64,000 bases of DNA from an uncultured Lachnospiraceae bacterium (GCA_958402795.1 CATXUX010000014.1:18168-82167), one strand, 5' to 3'; counted from the stretch's first letter, positions 52,235 through 62,119 are shown. The notes: generated by a model from the letters alone, not told the origin. Made by a program: numbers and translations.

Positions 52235-52291
52235 AATACACTTGTAGGCAAGGGGTACTTAAGAAGATACGGATAAGATGGGTGAGTATAA

Positions 52292-52630
52292 ATGAACAAA
52301 AAAAAGACGGGAAGGACCGCAGGAAAGCGAGAGAAGAAACAAGAACCTCTGTTTCGCAGACATGGAGCAAGCGTGAAGATCATTTGTGCAGTGCTTGTGA
52401 CGCTGGCGCTGGCGCTTGGCGTGAAGTCGGTTTCGCTGTACGAGAAGAGGGAAGCGTACAGGGAGCAGGAGGCAGAGCTGGAAGCACAGATCGAAGAGGA
52501 AAAGGAACGCTCGAAAGAGATTGAAGAATATACACAGTATGTTCAGAGTGATGAATATATCAAAGACGTCGCGGAAGAGAAGCTCGGACTGGTTGATCCG
52601 AACGAAGTGATATTTACACCTGCAGAATAA
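52292..52630 (+). CDS. divIC: septum formation initiator, DivIC/FtsB family
   Basis: A 112-aa bitopic protein. A basic cytoplasmic tail precedes one TM helix (about 29-46) and a coiled coil (REAYREQEAELEAQIEEEKE). The C-terminal motif YIKDVAEEKLGLVDPNEVIF is typical of DivIC. It acts in the divisome with FtsL and DivIB. A terminator lies between it and spoIIE. Confidence 0.9.
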   Translation: MNKKKTGRTAGKREKKQEPLFRRHGASVKIICAVLVTLALALGVKSVSLYEKREAYREQEAELEAQIEEEKERSKEIEEYTQYVQSDEYIKDVAEEKLGLVDPNEVIFTPAE

Positions 52631-52649
52631 GAAACATTACGAAAGATAA

Positions 52650-52680
52650 ACTTCAGAATATTTTCTGGAGTTTTTTTCTT
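52650..52680 (+). terminator. terminator between divIC and spoIIE
   Basis: ACTTCAGAA (52650-52658) pairs with TTCTGGAGT (52663-52671), followed by a run of T. Confidence 0.8.
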
Positions 52681-52700
52681 TGTATTTAGGAGGTAGCGTG

Positions 52701-54101
52701 ATGGAGGAGGAGCAGGTATTACATATCAGTCCTTATGTTGCACAGATTGAGAAATTCGCTGATTCGCTGACTCAGCTTTCCCATACATTTTTACAGATGG
52801 AAAACAAGAAAAAGACATTTACGAACGAGGAAATCGACGCAATCTTTGACCGGGTGCGGGAGCGTGTCTGCGCGCAGTGCGAGAAACGTGAGTGGTGCTG
52901 GGGAGATAACTTTGTCCATACCTACCAGATGGGGTATGAGATTCTCTCTGCGGTGGACAATTATGGAAATGAACTGAATATGGAAGTAAAGCGCAAGCTG
53001 CAGCAGTGCTGCATTATGGCGCCGCGTTTTCTGCGGGAGACGCTGGACGCGTTCCACAGCGCGAGGCAGAATATGATGTGGACAAACAGGATGGCAATGA
53101 GCCGCGAAGGGTGTGCGATCCAGATGGATACATTTGCGGAAATGATACGGCTGACGGCAAAAGAGATGGAGGACAGTATCTTTACGGATGAATGGCTGGA
53201 AAAGCGGATCATTGCCGCATTAAAAAAGAAAAACGTGCGTGTGCTGTATACGAATTTTTTCATGAATCCAGAGGGAAAATATGAAGTTCAGGTGACGGCA
53301 CGTTCCATGGGGGAAGGATGCGTTACCGTGAAAGAGATCGCGCGGGAGGTCTCCCGTGCCGCAGGACGGCGTCTCGTTCCGGCGGGGATGCAGTCTCAGG
53401 TGGTCGGACGGGAGTACGTTACCGTCGTCTGTATGGAAGGTCCGGAATATAGTACCCTGCAGGGCGTGGCAAGAATCGGAAAAGACGGGAATCTTGTATC
53501 GGGGGATAACTATATGATGATCGATCTGCCGGGAGGACGGCAGGCGTTTGCACTTTCGGACGGGATGGGATCCGGCGAGAAGGCGTGCAGGGAGAGTACG
53601 CTGGTCATCGAGCTTCTGGAGGAGCTTCTGGAAGCCGGCTTTCCGGAGAAAGCAGCGATCCAGATGCTCAATACGACGCTTGTCATGGGGCGCGAAGAGA
53701 TTCATTACTCTACGGTGGATATGAGCGTCTTTGATTTATACACCGGGAAGTGCGAGCTGATCAAGGCCGGCGCGTCTTCTACATTTGTCAAAAAGAAAAA
53801 TGAGGTGGAGCATCTGAGTTCAACAAGCCTGCCGATCGGAGTTGTGCAGAAGATCGAGATCGATTCTGTGATCCGTCAGCTTGAGGACGGAGATTTCATC
53901 GTCATGATCACGGATGGCGTGATGGACGCCCTTCCTGTAGGGGAGCAGGACGTTCTTCTGGAGACGATCATACAGGGAACGACGATGGACAACCCGAAGG
54001 AAATGGCACATCATATTCTGCGTCAGGTGTTGAACTGGACCGGGAAACCACCGCAGGATGACATGAGCGTACTGGTGATCGGGATCTGGAAAAGAGGGTG
54101 A
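52701..54101 (+). CDS. spoIIE: SpoIIE-family protein phosphatase without the membrane domain
   Basis: A 466-aa protein. The C-terminal half is a PP2C-type Ser phosphatase with ALSDGMGSGEKACRES, STVDMSVFDLYTG and MITDGVMDAL, and ends with PPQDDMSVLVIGI. The N-terminal part (VCAQCEKREWCWGDNF) matches the central SpoIIE domain. The roughly 300-residue polytopic N-terminus of Bacillus SpoIIE is absent. SpoIIE dephosphorylates SpoIIAA to switch on sigma-F in the forespore. The start at 52701 follows TAGGAGGTAGC. Confidence 0.88.
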   Translation: MEEEQVLHISPYVAQIEKFADSLTQLSHTFLQMENKKKTFTNEEIDAIFDRVRERVCAQCEKREWCWGDNFVHTYQMGYEILSAVDNYGNELNMEVKRKLQQCCIMAPRFLRETLDAFHSARQNMMWTNRMAMSREGCAIQMDTFAEMIRLTAKEMEDSIFTDEWLEKRIIAALKKKNVRVLYTNFFMNPEGKYEVQVTARSMGEGCVTVKEIAREVSRAAGRRLVPAGMQSQVVGREYVTVVCMEGPEYSTLQGVARIGKDGNLVSGDNYMMIDLPGGRQAFALSDGMGSGEKACRESTLVIELLEELLEAGFPEKAAIQMLNTTLVMGREEIHYSTVDMSVFDLYTGKCELIKAGASSTFVKKKNEVEHLSSTSLPIGVVQKIEIDSVIRQLEDGDFIVMITDGVMDALPVGEQDVLLETIIQGTTMDNPKEMAHHILRQVLNWTGKPPQDDMSVLVIGIWKRG

Positions 54102-54136
54102 AATTCATCCGGCTCCGCTTTATGAAGACTTTTTCC

Positions 54137-54165
54137 TTGCTTTTTACAGTGAGATTTTGTATAGT
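54137..54165 (+). promoter_or_regulatory. promoter-like site at the tilS start
   Basis: TTGCTT (54137-54142), 17-bp spacer, TATAGT (54160-54165). The predicted start of transcription coincides with the ATG at 54173. Confidence 0.5.
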
Positions 54166-54172
54166 TTACAAT

Positions 54173-55582
54173 ATGAGACGAGTAAAAGAATACATGGAAC
54201 AATATCATATGATTGACCGGGGCGACCGGGTTGTTGCCGGCATATCGGGCGGAGCGGATTCGGTATGCCTGTTTTTTGTACTTCTGGAACTGCAGGGTGA
54301 GATGGGATTTGAGTTTGTCGCCGTACATGTAAACCATGGACTGCGCGGCGAGTCTGCAAACCGCGATGAGCGCTTTGTAAAGGAGTTGTGTGCGAAGTAC
54401 GGCGTGCCGCTGGAAATTTCCCACATTGATCTGGAATCAACTGCAAAAAAATGGAAACAATCTCTGGAGGAAGCAGGAAGGCAGGCCCGGAGACGGGCGT
54501 ATGAGGACGCCTGCAGAAAGTACGGCTGCAATAAGATCGCGCTTGCGCATCATCAGAATGATAACGCAGAGACACTCCTTCTGAATCTTTCCCGGGGGAG
54601 TGGTCTGGCAGGCATGGGCGGGATCCGTCCGGTAAACGGCGCTTACCTGCATCCGCTTTTGTGCCTGACGCGGCAGGAGGCCGAGCAATATCTGAGGGAC
54701 CGGGGGCAGGAGTGGTGTACGGATGAGACGAATCTGGAAACGGAGTATACGCGGAACAAACTGAGGCATTTGGTGATTCCGGTTCTGGAGGAGCAGGTGA
54801 ATACACAGGCGGTCCGGCATATGAACGAAACAATGGAACAGCTCCGCGAGGTGCAGGAATATCTCAGCGCGCAGGCGGATGCGGCATTTGCGCAGGCGGT
54901 CTGTCCGGATGAGAAAACCGGGGGCGTGCTGATCCGGCTGGAGGAGTTCGCGGCACAGCCGCAGGTCTTACAGAAACTGATCATCCGGCGGTGTCTGGAG
55001 CAAGTCTGCGGTGGATTGAAGGACATCGGGCAGTCCCATGTAGAGGCGGTGCGGGAACTGTTCGGGAAACAGGCGGGCCGGAGGCGGGATCTTCCCTGCG
55101 CAGTGTGTGCCGTGCGCGTCTATGAGGGGGTTCTCCTGCAAAAAAAGAAAGAGAATAAAACCCCGCTTCTTCCGGTCGCGATTCAGATTCCGGGAGAGAC
55201 GCAGATCCCTCAGAACGGCTGGACAATCCGGTGCAGCGTTTTTCCGAAAAGAAATAATTTTTCTATGGAAGATATTCCCGAAAAAGTATACACGAAATGG
55301 TTCGATTATGATATAATAAACAGAAGTCTCTGCTTTCGGACGAGGCAGAGCGGCGATACCATTGTGATTGACCGTGCGGGGCATCGCCAAAAGTTAAAAG
55401 CATGGTTTATGAATGAAAAAATCCCCGCAGGGGAACGGGACTTTCAGCCGCTTATTGCGGATGGAAGCCGGATCGTATGGATTCCGGGATACCGGATGAG
55501 CAGTGCATATCAGGTCAGCGTAAATACGCAGAATATTCTGCAGATAGAAGTAAAAACAAACGGAGGACAAAGAGATGGCTGA
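54173..55582 (+). CDS. tilS: tRNA(Ile)-lysidine synthase
   Basis: A 469-aa N-type ATP pyrophosphatase that converts C34 of tRNA-Ile(CAU) to lysidine. The P-loop is VAGISGGADSVCL, then VAVHVNHGLRG, IALAHHQNDNAETLLLNL and RNKLRHLVIPVLE. The C-terminal domain ends near FMNEKIPAGERDFQPLI. I prefer the ATG at 54173 (MRRVKEYMEQYHMI), which matches the family start. No Shine-Dalgarno stands before it; in-frame starts from 54098 (GTG) would add residues unlike the family. Confidence 0.92.
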   Translation: MRRVKEYMEQYHMIDRGDRVVAGISGGADSVCLFFVLLELQGEMGFEFVAVHVNHGLRGESANRDERFVKELCAKYGVPLEISHIDLESTAKKWKQSLEEAGRQARRRAYEDACRKYGCNKIALAHHQNDNAETLLLNLSRGSGLAGMGGIRPVNGAYLHPLLCLTRQEAEQYLRDRGQEWCTDETNLETEYTRNKLRHLVIPVLEEQVNTQAVRHMNETMEQLREVQEYLSAQADAAFAQAVCPDEKTGGVLIRLEEFAAQPQVLQKLIIRRCLEQVCGGLKDIGQSHVEAVRELFGKQAGRRRDLPCAVCAVRVYEGVLLQKKKENKTPLLPVAIQIPGETQIPQNGWTIRCSVFPKRNNFSMEDIPEKVYTKWFDYDIINRSLCFRTRQSGDTIVIDRAGHRQKLKAWFMNEKIPAGERDFQPLIADGSRIVWIPGYRMSSAYQVSVNTQNILQIEVKTNGGQRDG

Positions 55583-56102
55583 GACAATCAGAGAATTAGT
55601 ATCAGAACAGGATGTTGACAGACGAATCGCAGAACTGGGGAAGGCAATCAGCGAAGACTTCGCAGGAAAGGAACTGCATCTGATCTGTATTTTAAAGGGC
55701 GGGGCGCCGTTTATGTGCGAGCTTGCGAAGCGGATCACGATACCGGTGTCTATGGACTTTATGAGCGTCAGCAGTTACGGCAATGCAACCGAGTCGAGCG
55801 GGATCGTGCGGATCGCGAAGGATCTGGACGAATCAATTGAAGGCAAAGACGTGCTGATCGTGGAGGACATTATCGATTCCGGAAGGACGCTGTATTACCT
55901 GATGGATATCCTCCACAAACGGAATCCGGCAAGTATCCATCTGTGCACGCTTTTGGATAAGCCTGAGCGGAGAGTAAAGGATGTAAAGGTTGATTACGTG
56001 GGGTTCCATATCCCGGATGAATTTGTCGTGGGATATGGTCTGGATTATGCACAAAAATATAGAAATCTTCCCTTTATCGGTGTAGTAGAGGGAATCGAGT
56101 AG
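55575..56102 (+). CDS. hpt: hypoxanthine phosphoribosyltransferase
   Basis: A 175-aa purine salvage enzyme (hypoxanthine or guanine + PRPP to IMP or GMP). It has LICILKGGAPFMCELA, MDFMSVSSYG and the PRPP motif VLIVEDIIDSGRTL; the C-terminus has VDYVGFHIPDEFVVGYGLDY. It overlaps tilS by 8 nt and precedes ftsH, as in Bacillus. Confidence 0.96.
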   Translation: MAETIRELVSEQDVDRRIAELGKAISEDFAGKELHLICILKGGAPFMCELAKRITIPVSMDFMSVSSYGNATESSGIVRIAKDLDESIEGKDVLIVEDIIDSGRTLYYLMDILHKRNPASIHLCTLLDKPERRVKDVKVDYVGFHIPDEFVVGYGLDYAQKYRNLPFIGVVEGIE

Positions 56103-56117
56103 GAAGGAGCAGCATCA

Positions 56118-57944
56118 TTGAACGAAGATAACAGAAAATACAGAGGACCGGGCGTCGGACTGCTGGTTTTTCTCTGCCTCATCTTTGTGATGTTCTGGTT
56201 CTCTGACCAGACACAGACAGGCGGACGGGAGGCGACGTACTCTGAGTTTATGCAGGCGGTTCAGGACGGCGATGTGGGACATGTCACCATCGAGCAGAAC
56301 AAGACCGTTCCGACCGGATCTGTAATTTACTATCCGAAGGATTCGGAGACGGCATACCGGGTCTATATCTCGGACGTCAACAAGGTACAGGAGCAGCTTG
56401 AAAAGTATGACCAGGAATACCGTCTGGAAGATATTCCGGAGGACAGTGTACTGGTGACGGTTCTGCTGCCGGTCGTGCTGGCAGTGGCAGTCGTGCTTGT
56501 GATCGTTGCGCTGATGAACCGGCAGGCCGGAGGCGGGGCGAATGCAAAGACCATGAACTTCGGCAAGAGCCGGGCGCGTCTGAGCACACCGTCAGATCAG
56601 AAAATGACATTCCACGACGTTGCCGGATTAAAAGAAGAAAAAGAACAGTTGGAAGAGATTGTAGATTTTCTGAAAGAACCGAAAAAGTATATACAGGTCG
56701 GGGCGAGAATCCCCAAAGGGGTTCTTCTGGAGGGACCTCCGGGAACCGGAAAGACACTGCTCGCAAAGGCGGTGGCGGGAGAAGCGGGAGTTCCGTTTTT
56801 CAGTATCTCCGGTTCGGATTTCGTGGAAATGTTTGTAGGCGTGGGTGCATCCCGGGTTCGCGACTTGTTCCAGGATGCGAAGAAAAATGCGCCGTGTATC
56901 ATTTTTATTGATGAGATCGATGCAGTGGCGAGACGCAGAGGGAGCGGCCTCGGCGGCAGCCATGATGAACGGGAGCAGACGCTGAACCAGCTCCTTGTGG
57001 AGATGGATGGATTCGGGGTAAATGAGGGCATCATCGTGATCGCCGCGACAAACCGGAAGGATATCCTTGATCCGGCGATCCTGCGTCCGGGACGGTTCGA
57101 CCGTACCGTCGTTGTGGGAAGACCGGACGTCGGCGGGCGGGAGGAGATCCTTCGCGTACATGCGAAGAATAAACCGCTTGCGGAGGATGTGGATCTGCGT
57201 CAGATCGCGCAGACAACGGCAGGGTTTACAGGAGCGGACCTTGAGAATCTGCTCAATGAGTCTGCAATCTTTGCGGCGAAGGAAGACCGTGTCTATATCC
57301 AGCAGTCGGATATCCGCCACGCCTTTGTCAAGGTAGGGATCGGTGCGGAGAAGAAGAGCCGGATCGTTTCAGAAAAGGAACGGCGGATCACCGCATACCA
57401 TGAGGCGGGACATGCGATCCTGTACCATGTACTTCCGGATGTGGGTCCGGTCTACAGCGTATCGATCGTGCCGACAGGAGCCGCGGGAGGATATACGATG
57501 CCGCTTCCGGAGCGGGACGAAATGTACAACACAAAAGGACAGATGCTTCAGGAAATCGTCGTATCTCTGGGCGGCCGTGTGGCAGAGGAAGAGATTTTTG
57601 ATGATATCACGACCGGGGCGTCTCAGGATATCAAACAGGCAACGTCGATCGCCAGGTCCATGATCACGAAATTCGGCATGTCTGAGAAACTGGGACTGAT
57701 CAACTATGATGACAACAGCGACGAGGTCTTCCTCGGAAGAGATTTTACGCGGACTTCCCGCGGATATGGCGAAAAGGTTGCAGGTACGATCGATGAAGAG
57801 GTAAAGCGGATCATAGATGAGTGTTATGCAAAGGCAAAGCAGCTTTTGCAGGAGTACCATTCTGTATTGGATGACTGTGCGCAGCTGCTGCTGGAAAAGG
57901 AAAAAATCTCCCGGAGCGAGTTTGAAGCGCTATTTGAACAGTAG
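56118..57944 (+). CDS. ftsH: ATP-dependent zinc metalloprotease FtsH
   Basis: A 608-aa membrane AAA protease. There are two TM helices (about 12-28 and 112-132) with a periplasmic-type loop between them. Walker A is GPPGTGKT and Walker B is CIIFIDEID. The second region of homology contains DILDPAILRPGRFDR. The zinc site is H428-E429-AG-H432. It degrades membrane and regulatory proteins. The start codon is TTG at 56118 after AGGAAGGAGCAG. It follows hpt by 15 nt. Confidence 0.96.
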   Translation: MNEDNRKYRGPGVGLLVFLCLIFVMFWFSDQTQTGGREATYSEFMQAVQDGDVGHVTIEQNKTVPTGSVIYYPKDSETAYRVYISDVNKVQEQLEKYDQEYRLEDIPEDSVLVTVLLPVVLAVAVVLVIVALMNRQAGGGANAKTMNFGKSRARLSTPSDQKMTFHDVAGLKEEKEQLEEIVDFLKEPKKYIQVGARIPKGVLLEGPPGTGKTLLAKAVAGEAGVPFFSISGSDFVEMFVGVGASRVRDLFQDAKKNAPCIIFIDEIDAVARRRGSGLGGSHDEREQTLNQLLVEMDGFGVNEGIIVIAATNRKDILDPAILRPGRFDRTVVVGRPDVGGREEILRVHAKNKPLAEDVDLRQIAQTTAGFTGADLENLLNESAIFAAKEDRVYIQQSDIRHAFVKVGIGAEKKSRIVSEKERRITAYHEAGHAILYHVLPDVGPVYSVSIVPTGAAGGYTMPLPERDEMYNTKGQMLQEIVVSLGGRVAEEEIFDDITTGASQDIKQATSIARSMITKFGMSEKLGLINYDDNSDEVFLGRDFTRTSRGYGEKVAGTIDEEVKRIIDECYAKAKQLLQEYHSVLDDCAQLLLEKEKISRSEFEALFEQ

Positions 57945-57956
57945 GAGTATGATGAT

Positions 57957-60149
57957 ATGAATAGAAACGCGTTATTCTGTGACGGAACCGCAGCGTATGT
58001 TGTACCTGCGGAACCAAGAGAATATGAGACAGTGACATTGCGCTTTCGGACGGCAAAAGATGATGTTGCCGACGTCCTGCTTCTCGTAGGAGGCAAAAAG
58101 CTCCGTATGGAGAAAGTAAGATCAGAAGGCGGATTTGATTATTACGAGAGAAAATGGTGGCTCGGAAAAACGGCGTTTACCTATAGCTTTGAGATACAAT
58201 GCGGCGAGGATATCTGCTATTATAACCGCTGCGGCGTATCGGACCATATAGAAGATTTTTATGCATTTAAGATCATTCCGGGGTTTTCCACACCCGACTG
58301 GGCAAAGGGCGCGGTCATGTACCAGATTTTTGTGGATCGCTTTTACAATGGCGATCCCGATAACGACGTGCAGACACGGGAATATATCTATATCGGCGCG
58401 CCCTGCGAGAAGGTGGAGAACTGGGATGAGCTTCCGGCGGTTTCCGATATCCGCCGGTTCCACGGCGGAGATCTGCAGGGAGTGCTGGAAAAACTGGACT
58501 ATCTGCAGGAGCTGGGCGTGGAGGTGATCTATTTCAACCCGCTGTTCGTTTCGCCGTCGAACCATAAATATGATAGTCAGGATTATGATAACATTGACCC
58601 GCATTTCGGAAAGATCGTTAAGGACGGCGGAGAAATCCTCGCGGAAGGCGATATGGACAACGCCCATGCGACGAAGTACCAGATACGCACGGGCGATCAG
58701 GAAAATCTGGATGCGAGCAATCAGTTGTTTGTCCGGCTGGTGGAAGAAATGCACCGCAGGGGAATGCGTGTGATCATGGACGGCGTGTTCAATCACTGCG
58801 GATCGTTTAACAAATGGATGGACCGGGAGCGGATCTACGAACCGCAGGAGGCATATGCAAAAGGCGCATACATCAGCGCGGACAGTCCGTACCGTGGATT
58901 CTTCCATTTCTTTGAAGAAGGAGACGGGGCATGGCCGTACAACCGGAACTATGAAGGATGGTGGGGACATGACACGCTCCCTAAGCTGAACTATGAGAGT
59001 TCCCCGGAACTGGAGAAATATATATTAGACATAGGAAAGAAATGGGTTTCTCCCCCGTACAATATCGACGGATGGCGGCTGGATGTCGCGGCGGATCTGG
59101 GGTATTCGAATGAATATAACCATGAATTCTGGCGGAAATTCCGCAAGGAAGTCAAAAGCGTCCGTCCGGATGCACTCATACTGGCGGAGCATTACGGCGA
59201 TCCGGCGGAGTGGCTGCAGGGTGATCAGTGGGACAGCGTGATGAATTACGACGCGTTCATGGAGCCGGTGACCTGGTTCCTGACCGGGATGGAGAAACAC
59301 AGTGATGAGCGCAGGACGGATCTGTGGGGAAACGCAGATATTTTCGTAAATTCGATGAATCATTTTATGGCATGTATGACCACGCCGTCCCTTCAGGTTG
59401 CGATGAACCAGTTATCCAACCATGATCATTCCCGTTTCCTGACACGGACGAATCACATTGTCGGACGTGTGGAGACTGTGGGAAGCAAAGCGGCGGAAGA
59501 AGGCATCAATTATGCCGTACTTTGCGAGGCTGTGGCAATCCAGATGACATGGGTCGGAGCGCCGACCGTTTATTACGGCGATGAAGCGGGAGTCGTCGGG
59601 TTTACCGATCCGGATAACCGGAGACCTTATCCGTGGGGGCATGAAAATCAACGGGTGCTCGGATTCCATAAGGAAATGATCCGGATTCACAAAACGGAAC
59701 CGGCGCTGCGCACGGGTTCTCTGAAGATGCTGTACTGGGAGAACAATATCCTCGCTTATGCAAGATTCATGAGCGGCGCTTACACAACGAAAGACCGGTC
59801 GGATACAGACCAGATCGTTGTCGTGATCAACAACAGCAAAGAGCTTAAGCAGGTAACGGTACCGGTATGGGAAGCAGAAGTCCCGAAAATCGGGCGAATG
59901 TGCCGCCTGATCTACTCATATGAAGAGGATTATACGACGGAGCCGGACGACTATATCGTGGAGAACGGAGAGATCGTCGTCAATATGGGACGGCATTCCG
60001 TACTGGTATTGAAGACAAAGGCAGATCCGGCGAAAATGGACGAACGCATATCGGAAGAATCAAAAAAAAAATCTGAAACGGGAACGAAAACCGAAGAAGA
60101 GAAGATGGAAAAAGCCAATCTGGAAGAGGATAAGATAGAAGAGGAGTGA
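57957..60149 (+). CDS. cytoplasmic GH13 glycosidase (neopullulanase/maltogenic type) with acidic tail
   Basis: A 730-aa alpha-glucan hydrolase without signal peptide. An N-terminal CBM34-like beta domain (1-120) is followed by the GH13 barrel with VIMDGVFNHC, WRLDVAADLG (nucleophile D376), LAEHYG (acid/base E411) and LSNHDHS (D490). After the C-domain comes a 35-residue Lys/Glu-rich tail (from about EESKKKSETG). It probably cuts imported maltodextrins. It stands between ftsH and metG, 12 nt and 5 nt away, an unusual place for a sugar enzyme. Confidence 0.9.
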   Translation: MNRNALFCDGTAAYVVPAEPREYETVTLRFRTAKDDVADVLLLVGGKKLRMEKVRSEGGFDYYERKWWLGKTAFTYSFEIQCGEDICYYNRCGVSDHIEDFYAFKIIPGFSTPDWAKGAVMYQIFVDRFYNGDPDNDVQTREYIYIGAPCEKVENWDELPAVSDIRRFHGGDLQGVLEKLDYLQELGVEVIYFNPLFVSPSNHKYDSQDYDNIDPHFGKIVKDGGEILAEGDMDNAHATKYQIRTGDQENLDASNQLFVRLVEEMHRRGMRVIMDGVFNHCGSFNKWMDRERIYEPQEAYAKGAYISADSPYRGFFHFFEEGDGAWPYNRNYEGWWGHDTLPKLNYESSPELEKYILDIGKKWVSPPYNIDGWRLDVAADLGYSNEYNHEFWRKFRKEVKSVRPDALILAEHYGDPAEWLQGDQWDSVMNYDAFMEPVTWFLTGMEKHSDERRTDLWGNADIFVNSMNHFMACMTTPSLQVAMNQLSNHDHSRFLTRTNHIVGRVETVGSKAAEEGINYAVLCEAVAIQMTWVGAPTVYYGDEAGVVGFTDPDNRRPYPWGHENQRVLGFHKEMIRIHKTEPALRTGSLKMLYWENNILAYARFMSGAYTTKDRSDTDQIVVVINNSKELKQVTVPVWEAEVPKIGRMCRLIYSYEEDYTTEPDDYIVENGEIVVNMGRHSVLVLKTKADPAKMDERISEESKKKSETGTKTEEEKMEKANLEEDKIEEE

Positions 60150-60154
60150 GTGAG

Positions 60155-62080
60155 ATGGCAGAAAAACCAAAATATTATATTTCCACGGCGATTGCCTATA
60201 CATCAGGAAAGCCGCACATCGGAAACACATACGAGATCGTGCTTGCGGACGCAATCGCACGGTATAAGAGAAGTCAGGGATACGACGTGTATTTCCAGAC
60301 CGGAACCGATGAGCACGGACAGAAGATTGAGGAAAAAGCAAAAGAAAAAGGTGTGACGCCGAAAGCGTACGTAGACGAAATCTCGGCAGAAGTCAAGAGA
60401 ATCTGGGATCTGATGGATACGTCCTATGATAAATTTATCCGTACGACCGATACAGATCATGAAAAGCAGGTTCAGAAGATCTTTAAGAAATTGTATGATC
60501 AGGGAGACATCTACAAGGGACATTATGAAGGCCTGTACTGTACCCCCTGCGAATCGTTCTGGACAGAGTCCCAGCTTGTGGACGGGAAATGTCCGGACTG
60601 CGGGCGTGAAGTAAAACCGGCGCAGGAGGAAGCGTATTTCTTCCGTATGAGCAAATATGCAGATCGCCTGATCGAGCATATCAATACGCATCCGGAATTT
60701 ATTCAGCCGGAGTCCCGGAAAAACGAGATGATGAATAACTTCCTGCTGCCGGGACTGCAGGATCTGTGCGTATCCAGAACCTCCTTTAAATGGGGAATTC
60801 CGGTAGATTTTGATGATAAACATGTTGTTTATGTGTGGCTGGATGCATTGTCAAACTATATCACAGGAATCGGGTACGACTGCGACGGAGAAAGCTCCGA
60901 AAAGTTTGAAAAATACTGGCCGGCAGACCTTCATCTGATCGGCAAGGATATCATCCGGTTCCATACGATTTACTGGCCCATTTTCCTGATGGCGCTTGAT
61001 CTTCCGCTGCCGAAACAGATCTTCGGACATCCGTGGCTTCTGCAGGCAGAAGGAAAGATGAGCAAATCCAAAGGAAATGTACTCTATGCGGACGAGCTGG
61101 TGGATATGTTCGGCGTAGACGCGGTACGATATTTTGTGCTTCATGAGATGCCGTTTGAAAATGACGGCGTGATTTCCTGGGAACTGATGGTAGAACGGCT
61201 GAATTCCGATCTGGCGAATACACTGGGGAATCTGGTAAACCGTACCGTTTCTATGACAAACAAATACTTTCATGGCGTTGTGACAGACAAAGGTGTGAAA
61301 GAAGCGGTGGACGACGATCTGAAAGCTGTGGCGGCAAACACCCCGAAGATTGTAGAGACAAAGATGAAAGATCTGCGCGTGGCGGACGCGATCACAGAGA
61401 TTTTCAACCTCTTCAAGCGCTGTAACAAGTACATTGATGAGACAACACCATGGCTGCTGGCGAAAGACGAGTCAAAGAAAGACCGTCTTGAGACGGTTCT
61501 GTGGAATCTGATTCAGGCAATCTCTGACGGCGCTGTACTTCTGGAGCCATATATGCCGTCAACAAGCAAAAAGATCCTGGCGCAGCTTGGCGGCGGACAT
61601 GTGACGGATAAGCCGGAAATCCTGTTCCAGCGTCTGGACCTGAAAGAAGTGCTGGAAAAAGCAGAACAGAACCACCCGTCAAAAACAGAAGCTGAAGAGA
61701 AAGAAAAGGAAGAAAGCGCAGAAGAAGATCCGGGAATCGATATAGAGGCAAAGCCGGAGATCACTTTCGACCAGTTCGGCGCGATGCAGTTCCAGGTCGG
61801 TGAGATCATTGCCTGCGAAGAAGTTCCGAAATCCCGGAAACTGCTCTGTTCCCAGGTAAAGATCGGAAGCCAGGTGAAACAGATCGTTTCCGGTATCAAG
61901 GCTTATTATAAACCGGAAGAAATGGTCGGAAAGAAAGTCATGGTACTTGTCAACCTGAAACCGGCAAAACTGGCAGGCGTCCTTTCCGAAGGAATGCTGC
62001 TCTGCGCGGAAGACGAAAAAGGCAATCTGGCGCTAGTCGTTCCGGAAAAAGATATGCCGGCCGGGGCGGAGATCTGTTAG
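60155..62080 (+). CDS. metG: methionyl-tRNA synthetase with C-terminal tRNA-binding domain
   Basis: A 641-aa class I synthetase. HIGH appears as KPHIGN, KMSKS as GKMSKSKGN. The zinc knuckle is CTPCESFW...GKCPDC. After a Glu/Lys-rich linker the EMAP-like domain reads QFQVGEIIACEEVPKSRKLL. The ATG at 60155 follows GAGGAGTGAG. No T-box is seen because the gene lies directly behind the GH13 gene. Confidence 0.96.
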   Translation: MAEKPKYYISTAIAYTSGKPHIGNTYEIVLADAIARYKRSQGYDVYFQTGTDEHGQKIEEKAKEKGVTPKAYVDEISAEVKRIWDLMDTSYDKFIRTTDTDHEKQVQKIFKKLYDQGDIYKGHYEGLYCTPCESFWTESQLVDGKCPDCGREVKPAQEEAYFFRMSKYADRLIEHINTHPEFIQPESRKNEMMNNFLLPGLQDLCVSRTSFKWGIPVDFDDKHVVYVWLDALSNYITGIGYDCDGESSEKFEKYWPADLHLIGKDIIRFHTIYWPIFLMALDLPLPKQIFGHPWLLQAEGKMSKSKGNVLYADELVDMFGVDAVRYFVLHEMPFENDGVISWELMVERLNSDLANTLGNLVNRTVSMTNKYFHGVVTDKGVKEAVDDDLKAVAANTPKIVETKMKDLRVADAITEIFNLFKRCNKYIDETTPWLLAKDESKKDRLETVLWNLIQAISDGAVLLEPYMPSTSKKILAQLGGGHVTDKPEILFQRLDLKEVLEKAEQNHPSKTEAEEKEKEESAEEDPGIDIEAKPEITFDQFGAMQFQVGEIIACEEVPKSRKLLCSQVKIGSQVKQIVSGIKAYYKPEEMVGKKVMVLVNLKPAKLAGVLSEGMLLCAEDEKGNLALVVPEKDMPAGAEIC

Positions 62081-62090
62081 TGTACAGAGA

Positions 62091-62119
62091 TTGACTTCTT
62101 TCGCTGATGGAGGTATAAT
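62091..62119 (+). promoter_or_regulatory. promoter of the RelB-PIN operon
   Basis: TTGACT (62091-62096), 17-bp spacer, TATAAT (62114-62119). Confidence 0.85.
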
